Notes: generated by a model not told the origin, from the sequence alone. A DNA stretch of 64,000 bases from Pteria penguin (GCA_035048485.1 CM068581.1:67427881-67491880); one strand, 5' to 3'; shown: positions 35,725 through 46,540, numbered from the stretch's first letter. Program-made: numbers and translations.

Positions 35725-36420
35725 ACATGGTTACAAGTATCTAACATGGATACATGTGTCCGCATTGGTTACATGTACCTGACATGTTTACATATATCCG
35801 ACTTGCTTACATGTATCCGACTTGCTTACATGTACCTGACATGGTTACATATAGCTGACATAGATACATGTATCTAACATGGATACATGGCATGTGTCCG
35901 CCTTGGTTACATGCATCAGATTTGGTTAAAGTATCCAACATGGTTACATGTATCCACATTGTGTACATGTATCCGTCTGGTGTTCAAGCCCGTGTGGCCT
36001 AGTGGATAAAGTACTCGGCTTCTGATCGAGAGGTCTCGGGTTCGACTCCCGCCCTGGGCGAACCGGTGTTCTGTCTTTCGGACGAGACAGTAAAAACCGA
36101 GGTCCCGTGTCACGGTAGGCGTGGGTCCGGGTCCGATGCAAAGGTCTAAATTTGTATGCAATGCACCAGGCAAATGCCGTCACCATATACGTGAAATAAT
36201 CGTGGAGTGACTTAAAACAATAATCAATCAATCAATCAATCCGACTGGTGTTCAAGTATCTGACATGGTTACATATGTCTGCCTTGATTATATGTATCTG
36301 ACACTGTAATATGTATTCGACTTGGTTCATGTTTTTGACATGGTTACATGTATCCGACTTGGTTACATGTGTATCTGACATGGTTACATGTATTCGACTT
36401 GGTTACATGTATCTTAATGT
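35725..36420. repeat. 19-bp tandem repeat array interrupted by a SINE
   Basis: The unit resembles TTACATGTATCCGACTTGG, with CTGACATGG as the alternating variant. It runs 35725-35987 and resumes at 36241-36420 after the SINE. Copies differ by up to several bases. Confidence 0.85.
35988..36240 (+). mobile_element. tRNA-headed SINE, intact, inserted in a tandem array
   Basis: The head GCCCGTGTGGCCTAGTGGAT can be folded as a tRNA-like cloverleaf: anticodon stem CTCGG/TCGAG with loop CTTCTGA, T-arm CGGGTTCGACTCCCG. It is closest in style to tRNA-Arg. Core and (ATCA)n tail are intact, though the core lacks the usual 'aaagatccctcact' block. The 16-bp duplication CCGTCTGGTGTTCAAG / CCGACTGGTGTTCAAG lies at 35973-35988 and 36241-36256. 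Confidence 0.92.
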
Positions 36421-36495
36421 ATACGACTATTCTATAATATGCAAGTTCTTTGCACAACTATCGCATTTGTATTTTAAATATAAAAATCGAGTTTT

Positions 36496-36499
<4 letters not shown>

Positions 36500-36560
<61 letters not shown>
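36500..36560. repeat. (GA)n microsatellite
   Basis: About 60 bp of pure GA. Confidence 0.97.
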
Positions 36561-36563
<3 letters not shown>

Positions 36564-36838
36564 TGGGGGTGGGGTGGGGTTGTGTGTTATGCCTTCAGTG
36601 GTATAAATGATTAGAAAAAGTGACCGAGAAAAACACATTGGTTTCGTTGACCCTGACATGGTAACACGGCAGATATCTTAGGACGACAGGGGATGTTTAC
36701 TCCACCATAGCACCACACCGCCTCGTCTTGTTCTTTTAGGAGTCCACGGTCGCCTTTATTCTATATCGTTTGTTATCGTGTGCTCTTTTCATCTTACACT
36801 CAACATCTTTTACACTTTCATCTTCAGATACGGATGAA

Positions 36839-37130
36839 ATGTCGAGGAGGAGTAGGAGTCGAATCGATTCAATACATGAGGAGAGTCTGACAAAGAATTG
36901 GAAACAAATTGTTGACAATATAGATCCAGCTTATATTCTAGATTCTTTGGTGCAAGAAGGAATTGTTACACTCGAGGAAAATGGCGATATCATGCGAACT
37001 ACAAGTAGAAAAATGCAGATTCAGAGAATTATAGAAATATTGGTATTAGCAGGCAATGACAATTTCGAAAAATTTTTACATATCTTGGAAAAAGATTATT
37101 TTTATATTGCAGTGTCTATAAGAGAAACTA
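36839..37130 (+). CDS. CARD-type death-fold exon (exon 1 of a two-exon gene)
   Basis: The exon follows an acceptor-like tract (CTTTCATCTTCAG, AG at 36826-36827), so a noncoding or short upstream exon is likely. The first in-frame ATG is 36839. It encodes 97 residues: a basic start MSRRSRSR, then HEESLTKNWKQIVDNI, YILDSLVQEGIVTLEENGDI, MRTTSRKMQIQRIIEIL, and GNDNFEKFLHILEKD. The amphipathic helix pattern, the 'gil-t-x-e-e-x-x-x-I' turn and the 'G-x-x-x-F-x-x-F-x-x-x-L' close fit a caspase recruitment domain, which mediates homotypic assembly of apoptosis or innate-immune complexes in the cytoplasm. The RTTSRK segment recalls Bcl10, but orthology is not claimed. The donor ACTA/GTAAGT (GT at 37131) is excellent and leaves phase 1. 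Confidence 0.65.
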
Positions 37131-37720
37131 GTAAGTACATGTTTATTCTAGCAATATTTTCATGGTTTTATGAGAAATGTTTCCAATTCAAATCGCTTGA
37201 GAAATATCAATTTAATAAGTGTCGGTCGCACCGTTATCATCTGATAAGACTGTTTTTCTTGTTGATCATTTAGTCTTGGGCCGGCGTAGCCCAGTTGATT
37301 GCATGTTTGACATTAGGCCGAAAGGACAGGTTTCGAGCCCGACTTGTGTCCTGTCTTTCGGAAGTCACATTAAAAACCAAGACCCTACCGTACGGTGGAG
37401 GGTGGCATGTAAGAGATCGATATCCCCTCAGATGCCTCTATCTTACATGTCTCAATCCTTGGCAGATGCCGTTATTAGATATATGTGAGTCCCAGTGTGA
37501 CGAAAAACAGGAACGAAAAAAAAAAAAATACGAACTGACCTTCTACCTTTCGAAATTTGGTTCAACACCAGAATTAATTTAAAATTTGAATCTGAAAAAT
37601 AAAAATGTTAAATTTATGAAAACTTTTATTGAAAATGTAGGAAAGAGTAGTGGTCACCCCTCTACTCTTTGAATTTGATTTCGAAGCTTACGTTAAGCGT
37701 TTACATGTATAATGTTTCAG
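37131..37720 (+). other. Intron of the CARD gene, containing a SINE
   Basis: GTAAGT donor and TGTATAATGTTTCAG acceptor, phase 1 at both ends. Most of its length is the SINE at 37275-37510. Confidence 0.6.
37275..37510 (+). mobile_element. SINE copy with divergent core and no (ATCA)n tail
   Basis: GGGCCGGCGTAGCCCAGTTG head, 'aggtttcgagcccg' B box, 'tgtcctgtctttcggaagtcac', 'ttaaaaaccaagaccc', 'gcagatgccgtta' and 'gtgtgacgaaaaac' follow in order. It ends in an A-rich stretch, not ATCA repeats, so it is a diverged copy or a subfamily. Confidence 0.75.
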
Positions 37721-38364
37721 TTAAGGATATAAAAAGTAATGGATCTGGGATAGTTTGTGAAGAGACACCCCCTTCTCCAAAACAACCAATGCATGTGTCG
37801 GAGCATCCAGTGGAACATGCGGAAAAGCAAACATTGTATTTACGGCATGACTCAAGTGACCTGAGCCTTACGAGTGAAAGTGATTGCGCATTGTCCTTTG
37901 GTCAGCGACCACGACCTGACAGCCAAGAATTGAACATATATGTTGATGCTATATCAATGCGTCCAAAAGAACCACCTCTCGAAAACGCATATGAAACAGA
38001 CTGTAGCACCGAATACTCTTCCCACCAATATAAAGCACTTCAGTTTCCACCGACTGAGATTGGTGGTGGCGGCACCACAGCCAAACAAGAAAACATCTAC
38101 GCAAATACCGATTACGAAAACATTGATACTCAACAGAATTTCAGGGATAAGACAATAGAACTTACAAATGCAATTAATTTGAATTCTTTTGCACCTGAGA
38201 CTGTTCAAAATGAAAATTTGCCAGAGTATTTAGTTGGAATTTTAAATATCCATGGGTGGTGTCCGTTCGTCACAGATACAAACGTAAGTGTATTCAGATA
38301 TGCTCTTGTATATATTGCAGAACTTGAATATCAGATAAATGAAATGTGTCAGTTTTATTTTTAA
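37721..38364 (+). CDS. C-terminal exon of the CARD protein, Tyr-motif-rich tail
   Basis: Joined in phase 1 to the CARD exon, giving a predicted 311-residue protein (...VSIRETIKDIKSNGSG...). The tail is low in predicted structure and rich in Ser, Pro and acidic residues: ETPPSPKQP, HDSSDLSLTSESDCALS, NIYVDAI, ENAYETD, KQENIYANTDYENID. YANT and YENI both fit pYxN, the consensus for Grb2-type SH2 domains, suggesting a phosphotyrosine docking segment beside the CARD; this is inference. A terminal part, NLPEYLVGILNIHGWCPF, is more hydrophobic. The stop TAA is followed by AATAAA at 38391. An internal GTAAGT at 38284 (phase 0) could be an alternative donor to unseen exons. Confidence 0.6.
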
Positions 38365-38390
38365 TTATCCCACTACAACTGTATCTTTAT

Positions 38391-38396
38391 AATAAA
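38391..38396 (+). terminator. Poly(A) signal downstream of the CARD gene
   Basis: AATAAA lies 27 nt after the stop codon at 38364, consistent with a short 3' UTR. Confidence 0.55.
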
Positions 38397-38994
38397 ATAC
38401 CACCGAAATTCAATTTTATTCTATTTATGAAAAATTAAAAACAAAACGTTTTTCTCATTCTGATATTTTGAACATTATATGTAATGCATATACGCTGCTT
38501 TTATGACATACTAGTTGAGTTGGTTTACTGCTTTTTTATTTCTTTTTTAACAATTTTCAAATAATGTCCTGACATGGGTACTTTTATACAATGTGGCGTA
38601 ACCAAGGTTTCGAACCCGGTTCAACTGTAAGGTCAGACAAGCGCTTAATATATATACCACGCCTTCTCTTATTGAATATATACATTTATAAATTCACAAT
38701 TCCTTTTCAATAGTTTTTGTTACGTCAAAAGCTAGACATATAGGACCACATATTCCGCGACTGGTAGCACTATGCCGTTTTCCATTTTTCACCCTTCACC
38801 ATAATCTGAATATTAATTCTACAGATTCAAATTGCTGACATAGCTACAATAGATATTCATATATTCCGTGAAATTTTCTCTCTCTATCTCTATTTAAGAA
38901 CCACTTTGTTGATCGTAGAAATACTTAAACGTGCGGCGTTTTAGTCTTCTCGGTCATGACTCAAGCACCTAACCGACTGGGACAATGAATTAGA

Positions 38995-41315
38995 TTGATA
39001 GAACTGATTATTGTTTTACGTCACTCTACGATTATATCTCGTATATGGTGATGGAATCTGCCCGATGAATCGCACAATTTTTAGCTCACCTGAGCCAAAG
39101 GCTCAAGTGAGCTATAGTCATATTGCGCCGTCCGTCGTCCGTCGTCGTCGTCGTCCGTCGTTAACTTTTTCACATTTTCGACTTCTTCTCTGGAACTCTG
39201 CAGATTTGGATCAAACTTTGTGTAAATGATGTACTCAAGGTCCCTTACTAAAATTGTGTTCGGGATCCAGATTCCCTCAGGGGTGGATCCAGGGCGGGAC
39301 CAAAAGTGCCCAAAAGGGTACCCCTCTTCAAACATCTTCTTCTCCAGAACCAGTACATAAATGGGGAAACTAATTGCATTTCAACAATCTATAAAGATGG
39401 GTTATTAAAAATTGTGTTCGGGGTTAAGATCCGTCAAATAGAAATTTACGCTTTTTTGACGTGTTTCTGGACTTAGTCATTTCAATGAAGAAAAGTGTCA
39501 TGTTTTTCAGTTAATTGATATTGATGATTTCTTAATGACTATTTTGATCATAATTGTGGTAAGGAATATTATTGTGAAAGAATTTTGTCATTATCTCAAT
39601 TTTTGGATTTTTTATGAATTTTTAAGACTTCTAAAAAAAGGGGGGGGGGTTGGCCATTTTTCACATTTTCAACTTTTTATACAAAACTACATGAAAAATT
39701 TTAATGAAACATGGAATACATGAAGTACTGAAAGTCCTCTATCAATCTGGTAAATTTCATCCAAATTGGTTAACAGATAATGCCACCATGTCTAAAAAGT
39801 AGGTCTCACAATGGTATATATACCACTTGGTAATTGAAATATGGAGAGTAGCGGTTCAAATCCAGCTGTGGTCAAATTTTTTTTTTTTTTTACACATCTA
39901 AATAAGTTTTTAGATGTTTCTCAACACTCAACATATGAAATTAGGAATTTTACGTTTAAAACTTCCAAAAAAAAAAGGGGGGGGGGTTGGCCATTTTTCA
40001 CATTTTCAACTTTTTCTACAAAACTGTTTGAAGGATTTTAATAAATCTTGGTAGAAATAAGTCACTGATGATCCTCTTCAAATTCTATTGTTTTTGTCCA
40101 GACCTCTTTGCAGGTGGCGTCACCATAGTCAAAGGTAGGTCACAAAAGAGTTCCCTCCTTTAACAATATTCTTTTTCATACGGGCTGTATACAGAGACAA
40201 ACAGAATGCATAGAAATGATCTAGAGGGATGAGTGAAGATGTATTGTCATTTTGGTTCCCTTCTAAAATCAAATTTAGAATTTTTTTTCGACATTTCTTT
40301 GGACTTGGTGATTCAATGCAGAAAAAAAGTGTCATATTCCCTAGTTAATTGATAATGATGATTTATTATGGACTATTGTGATCATAATTATGGTAAGGAT
40401 TGTTACTTTGAAAGAATTTTGTCAATATCGCAATTTTTGGATTTTCTATGAATTTTTTAAGACTTCCAAATGAGGGTGTATAGGAACAATTCAATTACAT
40501 TTTTCACTTCTGCTGTTATACCACATGAAAGATTTTAATGAAACATGGAATACATGAAGTACTAAAGGTCCTCTATTAATTTGGTAAATTTCATCCAAAT
40601 TGGTTAACAGATAATGCCACCATGTCTAAAAAGCAGTTCTCACAATGGTATATATACCACTTGGTAATTGAAATATGGAGAGTAGCGGTTCAAAGCCAGC
40701 TGTGGTCAAAATTTTTTTTTCATTTCTTTACACATCTAAATAAGTTTTTAGATGTTTCTCAACACTCAACATATGAAATTAGGCAATTTTAAGTTGGACC
40801 TGGACAATATTTGAAACAATTGTTGTTCATGACCCAGACTTGAAATCAGTCAACAAAAGGCCCCACCTAAAGAAAATGACTAACTTGTTGCCCTGAATGA
40901 CTTCTTGCAGAGACAAAGGAAATGCATAATATCAAAATCACCTGAATGGATGTGCAAAAAGGTGTTGTTTTTTATTCTAGCCTGAAATAAAATTTGACAT
41001 ATTTTCAACATCTGTGTTGACTTAGTCACATTAATGCAAAAATAAATGAATTCTTCCTTCCTGCATGACTGATCATCTAGGTACTCAGGTGAGCAATATA
41101 GGCCCACTTGGGCCTTTTGTTTTTTTACCTTTGCAACGGACCCACTCGGAGCAGTGAAGGATCTTTTACGTGCCAAGCCTACCGTGTCAGGGGACCTTCT
41201 GATTTTACTGTCTCATCCGAAAGACAGAACACCGGTGTGCTCACGGCGGGAATCGAACCCGGGACCTTTTGGTCACTCGCCGAGCAACTCATCCACTGAA
41301 CCATACCGGCTTCAG
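38995..41315 (-). mobile_element. SINE split by a 2-kb repeat element
   Basis: Tail and distal core (38995-39082: 'actgattattgttttacgtc', 'cgtatatggtgatgg') and proximal core plus head (41116-41315: 'acctttgcaacggacccactc', 'actgtctcatccgaaagac', 'gaatcgaacccggg', 'ataccggcttca') are two halves of one inverted SINE. TGAATTAGA at 38986-38994 and 41316-41324 is its target-site duplication. Confidence 0.85.
39083..41115. mobile_element. 2-kb modular element with terminal GCTCACCTGAG inverted motifs
   Basis: The left end is a perfect hairpin, AGCTCACCTGAGCC-aaa-GGCTCAAGTGAGCT. The right end carries CTCAGGTGAGCAATATAGGC then the hairpin GGCCCACTTGGGCC and a T-run. It sits in the T-rich part of the SINE. 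Internally a module of about 830 bp is repeated (39490-39960 vs 40325-40790), including a tRNA-like piece, TATATACCACTTGGTAATTG ... GCGGTTCAAATCC, at 39810-39870 and 40640-40700. The block 39640-39680 recurs at 39970-40010. No protein is encoded. A relative in inverted orientation starts at 47443. Confidence 0.75.
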
Positions 41316-41324
41316 TGAATTAGA

Positions 41325-42404
41325 ACGGGATATACGTACAGTGTTTGATTGGTACCGACAAGTATACCATGGGTTTACTGTCGGTGACAGAGTTTTCTCG
41401 GCAACAAGATAGTTTGCTTGACTTGAATGATGTTTCAATGATGTTACATGAAATTTTTATTATACATTGGATCACTACTCTTTTCACTAATCTGTCAAGC
41501 TTTTAATACGACTTTACCACCGAACACGAGAGGTTTCTATGGAACATTAGCGACAGGTGTAGCATCCTAGCAGGAGAAGCTCACTCCTCTCGGACACGTG
41601 GTCTCGTCCCACTGGGGATTCGCAATTTTTTTTCGTTGAAACCATCACTACCAAATTTGCAGTGTTTTAAGGATATAGCCGGCTTGCAAAATTTTTATAT
41701 TTCTGCATTAAAGAGTTCCTCAAATCAAATGCAATTGATGACAAGAAAGATAACTCTAATTTAGTTATGAATAAAGCTACAGGATTGCAAATACAGATTT
41801 TCTTGGTCTTTTCACAGAAAGGTTTACATGGGAAGGTTTCAATTTCTTTGCTTTATTCAGGTGATTATGTATCGAATATATTTTATTTCAAACATGAAGA
41901 GAAAATACACGCCACAAAACAAGGTATCGAGTAATGTGTTGTTTTTGCCTTATACATATCAAAGAAAAATGTCTGAATCAGTCAATCAAAGAAGATGTAA
42001 AAACTACAAATCTACATCTGGTAACCACATCATTCGTCACTATGAGTCTCTATGATAGACTATAAGAAGAAATTGGTTCAGTTTTGAAGCAAATCTATCC
42101 TAAAACTGAATAAGTAGGATATGACCTTAACTGAAGTTAGAACATTGGACATCGAATAGTACTCTTTTGACGTTATTCTTGTACATGGTTTGGAGTGGGA
42201 TCTAATCAACTCTTTTTTAAATGGTGAAATAAGAGGTATTGTGAAATAGCATGTCAAGCACTAAGTCTACGATGAATTTCTATTTCCAGGTAAAACAAAT
42301 AATCCCAAATATCACTGATGGTCATGGAAGCTATTTTATTTGGTACAGTTCTAAAAATACAGCTGTAGTTCTGACAGTAATGTGAGTACGATTACAATAA
42401 CACA

Positions 42405-42405
<1 letters not shown>
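41325..42405. other. No feature recognised
   Basis: AT-rich sequence. The 75-codon frame at 41828-42055 has no recognisable motif. Confidence 0.35.
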
Positions 42406-42410
<5 letters not shown>

Positions 42411-42456
<46 letters not shown>

Positions 42457-42458
42457 GA

Positions 42459-42513
<55 letters not shown>
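42411..42513. repeat. (CT)n then (TA)n microsatellites
   Basis: About 45 bp of CT followed, after AGATC, by about 50 bp of TA. Confidence 0.97.
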
Positions 42514-42515
<2 letters not shown>

Positions 42516-42580
42516 CATCTCAGGCAAAACTCTCGAAATCTGATTGGTTAAGAAGAACCAAATATTTTATTGTATTCTTC

Positions 42581-42745
42581 TACCCATCATTCCCCATCAG
42601 CCGTATATTATTTTAATATAACCCCTCCGCGGCTACCCATCATTCCCCCATTAGCCGTATATTATTTTAATATACCCCCTCCGCCGTTACCCATCATTCC
42701 CCATCAGCCATATAGTATTTTAATATACCCTCTCCGCCGTATATA
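42581..42745. repeat. Tandem repeat of about 54 bp, three copies
   Basis: Each unit has TACCCATCATTCCCCATCAG, then CCGTATATTATTTTAATATA and CCCCCTCCGCCG. Copies differ at a few sites. Confidence 0.85.
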
Positions 42746-42760
42746 TCCGCCTCGATTCGG

Positions 42761-42768
42761 TGACGTCA
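42761..42768 (+). promoter_or_regulatory. CRE-like TGACGTCA near a candidate start codon
   Basis: A perfect palindromic CRE lies 28 bp before AATATGGCGG, a YY1-like motif often found at start codons. Together they could mark a TATA-less promoter. No downstream gene could be built, so support is weak. Confidence 0.3.
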
Positions 42769-42795
42769 TTTTATCGCCAGACGAGAGTAAACAAT

Positions 42796-42891
42796 ATGGC
42801 GGAGGGACGGTTAAACAGAATTCGAACGCAACTCAATTCGAACACTACTAACAGCATCAAAAAGGCAGCGGGGATATTACGAAAACATTGA
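42796..42891 (+). CDS. Candidate 31-residue small ORF or first exon
   Basis: ATG 42796 sits in AATATGGCGGAGG and opens MAEGRLNRIRTQLNSNTTNS followed by IKKAAGILRKH and TGA. The composition is protein-like (basic, helical) and the start context is good. It could be a first coding exon with an unrecognised donor, a remnant of a mobile element protein, or chance. No conserved family was recognised. Confidence 0.25.
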   Translation: MAEGRLNRIRTQLNSNTTNSIKKAAGILRKH

Positions 42892-43764
42892 TATAAGTTT
42901 TTAAAAAAAGGCCTTAAGTGAAGTAAGTAAGTTATACAGTGTATGGCAAGGGAGGATACGAAAATACGGAGTGCATGAACAAAATTGTATTGGGTGAAAA
43001 AGGCCTTCGGTGGGAAACAAGATTTAAATAACAACCATGGTGCGTGTGTGTCAAGTGAGTCGTTCAGTAGTATGAATTGTTAACAAAAGCATCATTGTTG
43101 TATACATTGTTGTGTATTAGTAAAAGCTCCTACACGGACTTCAATGACTTTGATATTCTCCCTATATGTTCCACAGAGTGTCTATACTCTAACACATTCC
43201 CGCTCAGACATGCCACGTCTTCTATACAACCACAGTTCTTTTAATGCCCCGCCAATTTCATTTTCTGAAAACTGAATAATTTGATTTTATGTAACAACAG
43301 CACTTGTGGTCTGCGTAAACTTTGCATTGTTGGTACGAAACACCAGGTCGAGTTATACCCAAGACTGTGTATGACTACTTCAATCCCATTTTTCTTCTTC
43401 TTCTTTTGCGAAAATGATGTGGACGTTTTTTGCATACAAATGTACGCCTGGCTAGTAGGAACGTGGTGTATTTTACTCTATGTACATCGGTTGAATCTGA
43501 TATACCTCAGTCTCTCCGTTACATGTGTTAGAAAAGAAAATTAAAAGTATAGGTATACAATTGAATTGAAGAAATTATACGTGCTTCCAAGGCTTCGTCC
43601 CCAGATCCCCTCTACTAGGGGTTTTCCCTGGATTCACTAGACACCTTAAAGCAATCCCAGACGCCTTACCTTCACATGTGTACTTTTGCTTAAAAATTGC
43701 GCTCCGCCACATTATCATCATTTCCTGGATTCGCCTCTGGTTCCTACAGTTATGCGACTTATAA

Positions 43765-43977
43765 TTAGTATCTCGTTTGACCGACTTAGTATCTCGTTTG
43801 TACGACTTAGTATCTCGTTTGTACGACTTACTAAGTGGTTTGTACGACTTAGTATCTCGTTTGTACGACTTAGTATCTCGTTTGTATGACTTACTAAGTG
43901 GTTTGTACGACTTAGTATCTCGTTTTTACGACTTAGTATCTCGTTTGTACGACTTCGTATCTCGTTTGTACGACTTA
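43765..43977. repeat. 21-bp tandem repeat, about 10 copies
   Basis: The unit is TCGTTTGTACGACTTAGTAT C (21 bp). The variant ACTAAGTGGTTTGTACG appears every few units, hinting at a three-unit higher-order period (63 bp). Open frames with 7-residue repeats are artefacts. Confidence 0.9.
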
Positions 43978-44092
43978 AAAAATTTTCTTTATGACCTTTC
44001 TACGCTGCCGTAGTCTATCTTATTTAGTTGGTATCTTCATATATTTCCACAGTCGTATAATTCCATCCACTTGTTTTCTGGACACTGAAGTA

Positions 44093-44953
44093 CTGTGGTC
44101 GTATTCACAAAAAACTCGTAAGTTTTAATCTTAGGAATACTCTTCAGACTGTCGTAAGATTTCCCTTAAGTAATATTCATGAAACCTCTCCTAAGATCAC
44201 TCTTAAACTTACGATCACGGAAGCAACCAATCATTGACGAACTCTCTTAGGATTATCCTAAGTGTAAAACTGTCCTAGCAACGGCTATTTATAACTATTT
44301 TCACTTTCGTTTTAGTGATATATGACTTTCGTTTTCAGTGGCGCATTCAGAAATGAGGGGAAAAGGGGGGGGGGGGGTTGACCCCTAAATTGTCTAGGCG
44401 GCAGACTGGTATGAATCTAATAAATCGTACATCTACTCGACTCTCCAAGTCATGTGACAAAGTTTATGGCTTTAACCCCAACCTTTTCCATTTCTTGACT
44501 GAAAATAATTGCTAAATCGTAATTTTTCAAGTCTGTTAGAGAACTGTCCACCTTAAGTAATGTACTCAAGACTGAGAAGGCAAGAGATCATGGTGGCAGA
44601 TATGATATGACTAGGGAACATATACCTCACAATAACTTAATGATGACGAACTTATTCGGAGGTATAGATTACGATCATTCAAAAGGTCCCCAAAAATAAA
44701 ATCTTTCTACAATGTCGATTTGCAAACGAAGGCTCATAGCAGCAGCCATGTTTACGATTAAAATTGACTTACGACAGCGCTGAAAGTGACACTTGAGAGT
44801 AACTCATAAACTTAATGGGTTGAGGCACTCGTAAAGTTACGATTCAAATCGATTGTAAGTTTCTCATAGGACTTTTTGTGAATATGCACTTAATCTTATG
44901 ATCGGTCGTAAGAATAATTTTACACTTACGACTTTTTGTGAATACGACCACTG
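44093..44953. mobile_element. Nonautonomous element with about 30-bp TIRs (GTGGTCGTATTCACAAAAA)
   Basis: The left end GTGGTCGTATTCACAAAAA and the right end TTTTTGTGAATACGACCAC are inverted. Sub-terminal CTTACGA / TCGTAAG motifs recur inside. The 861-bp body has a G-run near 44366 and no protein. Terminal similarity to the hairpin at 23454 suggests a related family. Confidence 0.7.
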
Positions 44954-45216
44954 ATTTTATCGTGAAACTTAACGTGTCTTCTGCAGAGACCCTATTATTG
45001 GGATAGAAATAACAAATGTCTAGCCAAATAAAAGGACTTTACACTCTGTTTAAAAATTGTCGGCCACTTGATCTTTAGTAACGTTAAAATGAATTTAATT
45101 AGCTTATATTTAAACATCGTTAATTTCACTTGATAAAGGCCTAGTGACCGAATATTTGTGAATTGATTAGTCTACTCATTTTATCATGTCGACTCTGTCC
45201 ACCCCAACTAGTCTAA

Positions 45217-45455
45217 GGGAGCAACCATTTGGGGGTTTTTTATGGGAGGAGGGGCAGGAAGACTTTGCAAAAAAAAAAAAGTTCGGCTCAAATTTTGGGG
45301 GAAAAAAATCCGGCCCGAAGGGCCGGCAAAAAAATAACAATAAATAAAAAAAAAAAAAAACATCTGGCTCTGATATTGGGCAAAAAAAAATTTATTCAGG
45401 CCGGTGAAAGTCTTCCTGCCCCCTCCCCCCTCATAAAAATCAAATGGTTGCTCCC
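45217..45455. mobile_element. MITE with GGGAGCAACCATTTG ends and TAA duplication (copy 1)
   Basis: Inverted ends of about 40 bp, GGGAGCAACCATTTG ... CAAATGGTTGCTCCC, including 'ggcaggaagacttt' and its complement. TAA on both sides (45214-45216, 45456-45458) fits the 3-bp TWA duplication of PIF/Harbinger elements. The plus-strand frame 45229-45561 is a shadow. Confidence 0.8.
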
Positions 45456-45459
45456 TAAA

Positions 45460-46470
45460 TATTTATTCCTTCACCTGATTAACATGAACAGTATTTCCTT
45501 TTACAAAAAAAATCACCATTTTAATTCTACATTTTTGATAAATTCTTTTTTCTCGTTTTAGGCTTCCAGATACGGAAAAAAGATGTTTGAATTACAAAAT
45601 GAAAACAAGGAAGGCAGAAGGAACATGTTATAATTACTATTTTCAGAAAGAATCAGTATTCAAAACCATAAAAGATTTGATGAAATTTACGTTATCACAA
45701 GGACTCCTAAAACCGTAGGGGTCTACATATTTTTTAAGAAATGTAACCTATTCATTTACATACATGTAAAGTTGCATTGAGGGAAGAAGACACTCTGTAC
45801 ATTAGAATAATGAATACACAATACAATCATGGTAAATGGACTAATATTTAGATGCAAATGGAAGGAAATGAGAGAAAATAGGAGAGATAACGATGCACCT
45901 TGTCTCAATCCACAACTTTACTTTCTATGAAGAAGAGTAACAAAAAAACCCCCCAAACAGTACATTACATCATATTTGCACCTTGAAGTGATATTAACAC
46001 AATGACTATGTTAAATAATGAAGAAAACTGATACAATTGAACTTATTTGTCAGTACTGAATATGATCATTATGCAAACTACAGTCAAACAAGTTTTAATC
46101 GCCACCTGTGTTTAACAGCCACATTTCTCTGTTTTAAACTTGACTTAAGTGATGGGCATTGCTAGCAAACAAGGAGATGCTTTTTCGTACAGACACCTGA
46201 TCTCCCTCCCTTCTGGAGGTTCAATTTTGCTCATAAGCAGATGATCTTTGATTTGTTTCCTTTTGTTTTTCTATGTTTTGTGCTGATTTTATATGCTCTT
46301 CGGCTTCATCATTTTTTTGCTCTTCGGTTTCATCATTTTTGCCCTTCCGTTTCATGATTTTTGGACAACTGATTTTGTTTTATCTTATATTTAAAAATTA
46401 AATACTCTAGACACGGGGTCAGTGAAGATGGAGGTGTAATATATATGTAAGTGGCCCGTAGGGAAATTTT
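45460..46470. other. No feature recognised
   Basis: AT-rich sequence with no supported gene or repeat. Confidence 0.35.
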
Positions 46471-46472
46471 GA

Positions 46473-46474
<2 letters not shown>

Positions 46475-46530
<56 letters not shown>
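46475..46530. repeat. (TA)n microsatellite
   Basis: About 55 bp of TA followed by TATG variants. Confidence 0.95.

Positions 46531-46540
<10 letters not shown>

Noticed and set aside
37219..37582. Two plus-strand frames in the CARD gene's intron
   Set aside because: They lie across the SINE and translate its core in different frames.
38595..38650. 'ggtttcgaacccggttcaac' as a tRNA remnant
   Set aside because: Too degenerate to support a cloverleaf or a SINE core.
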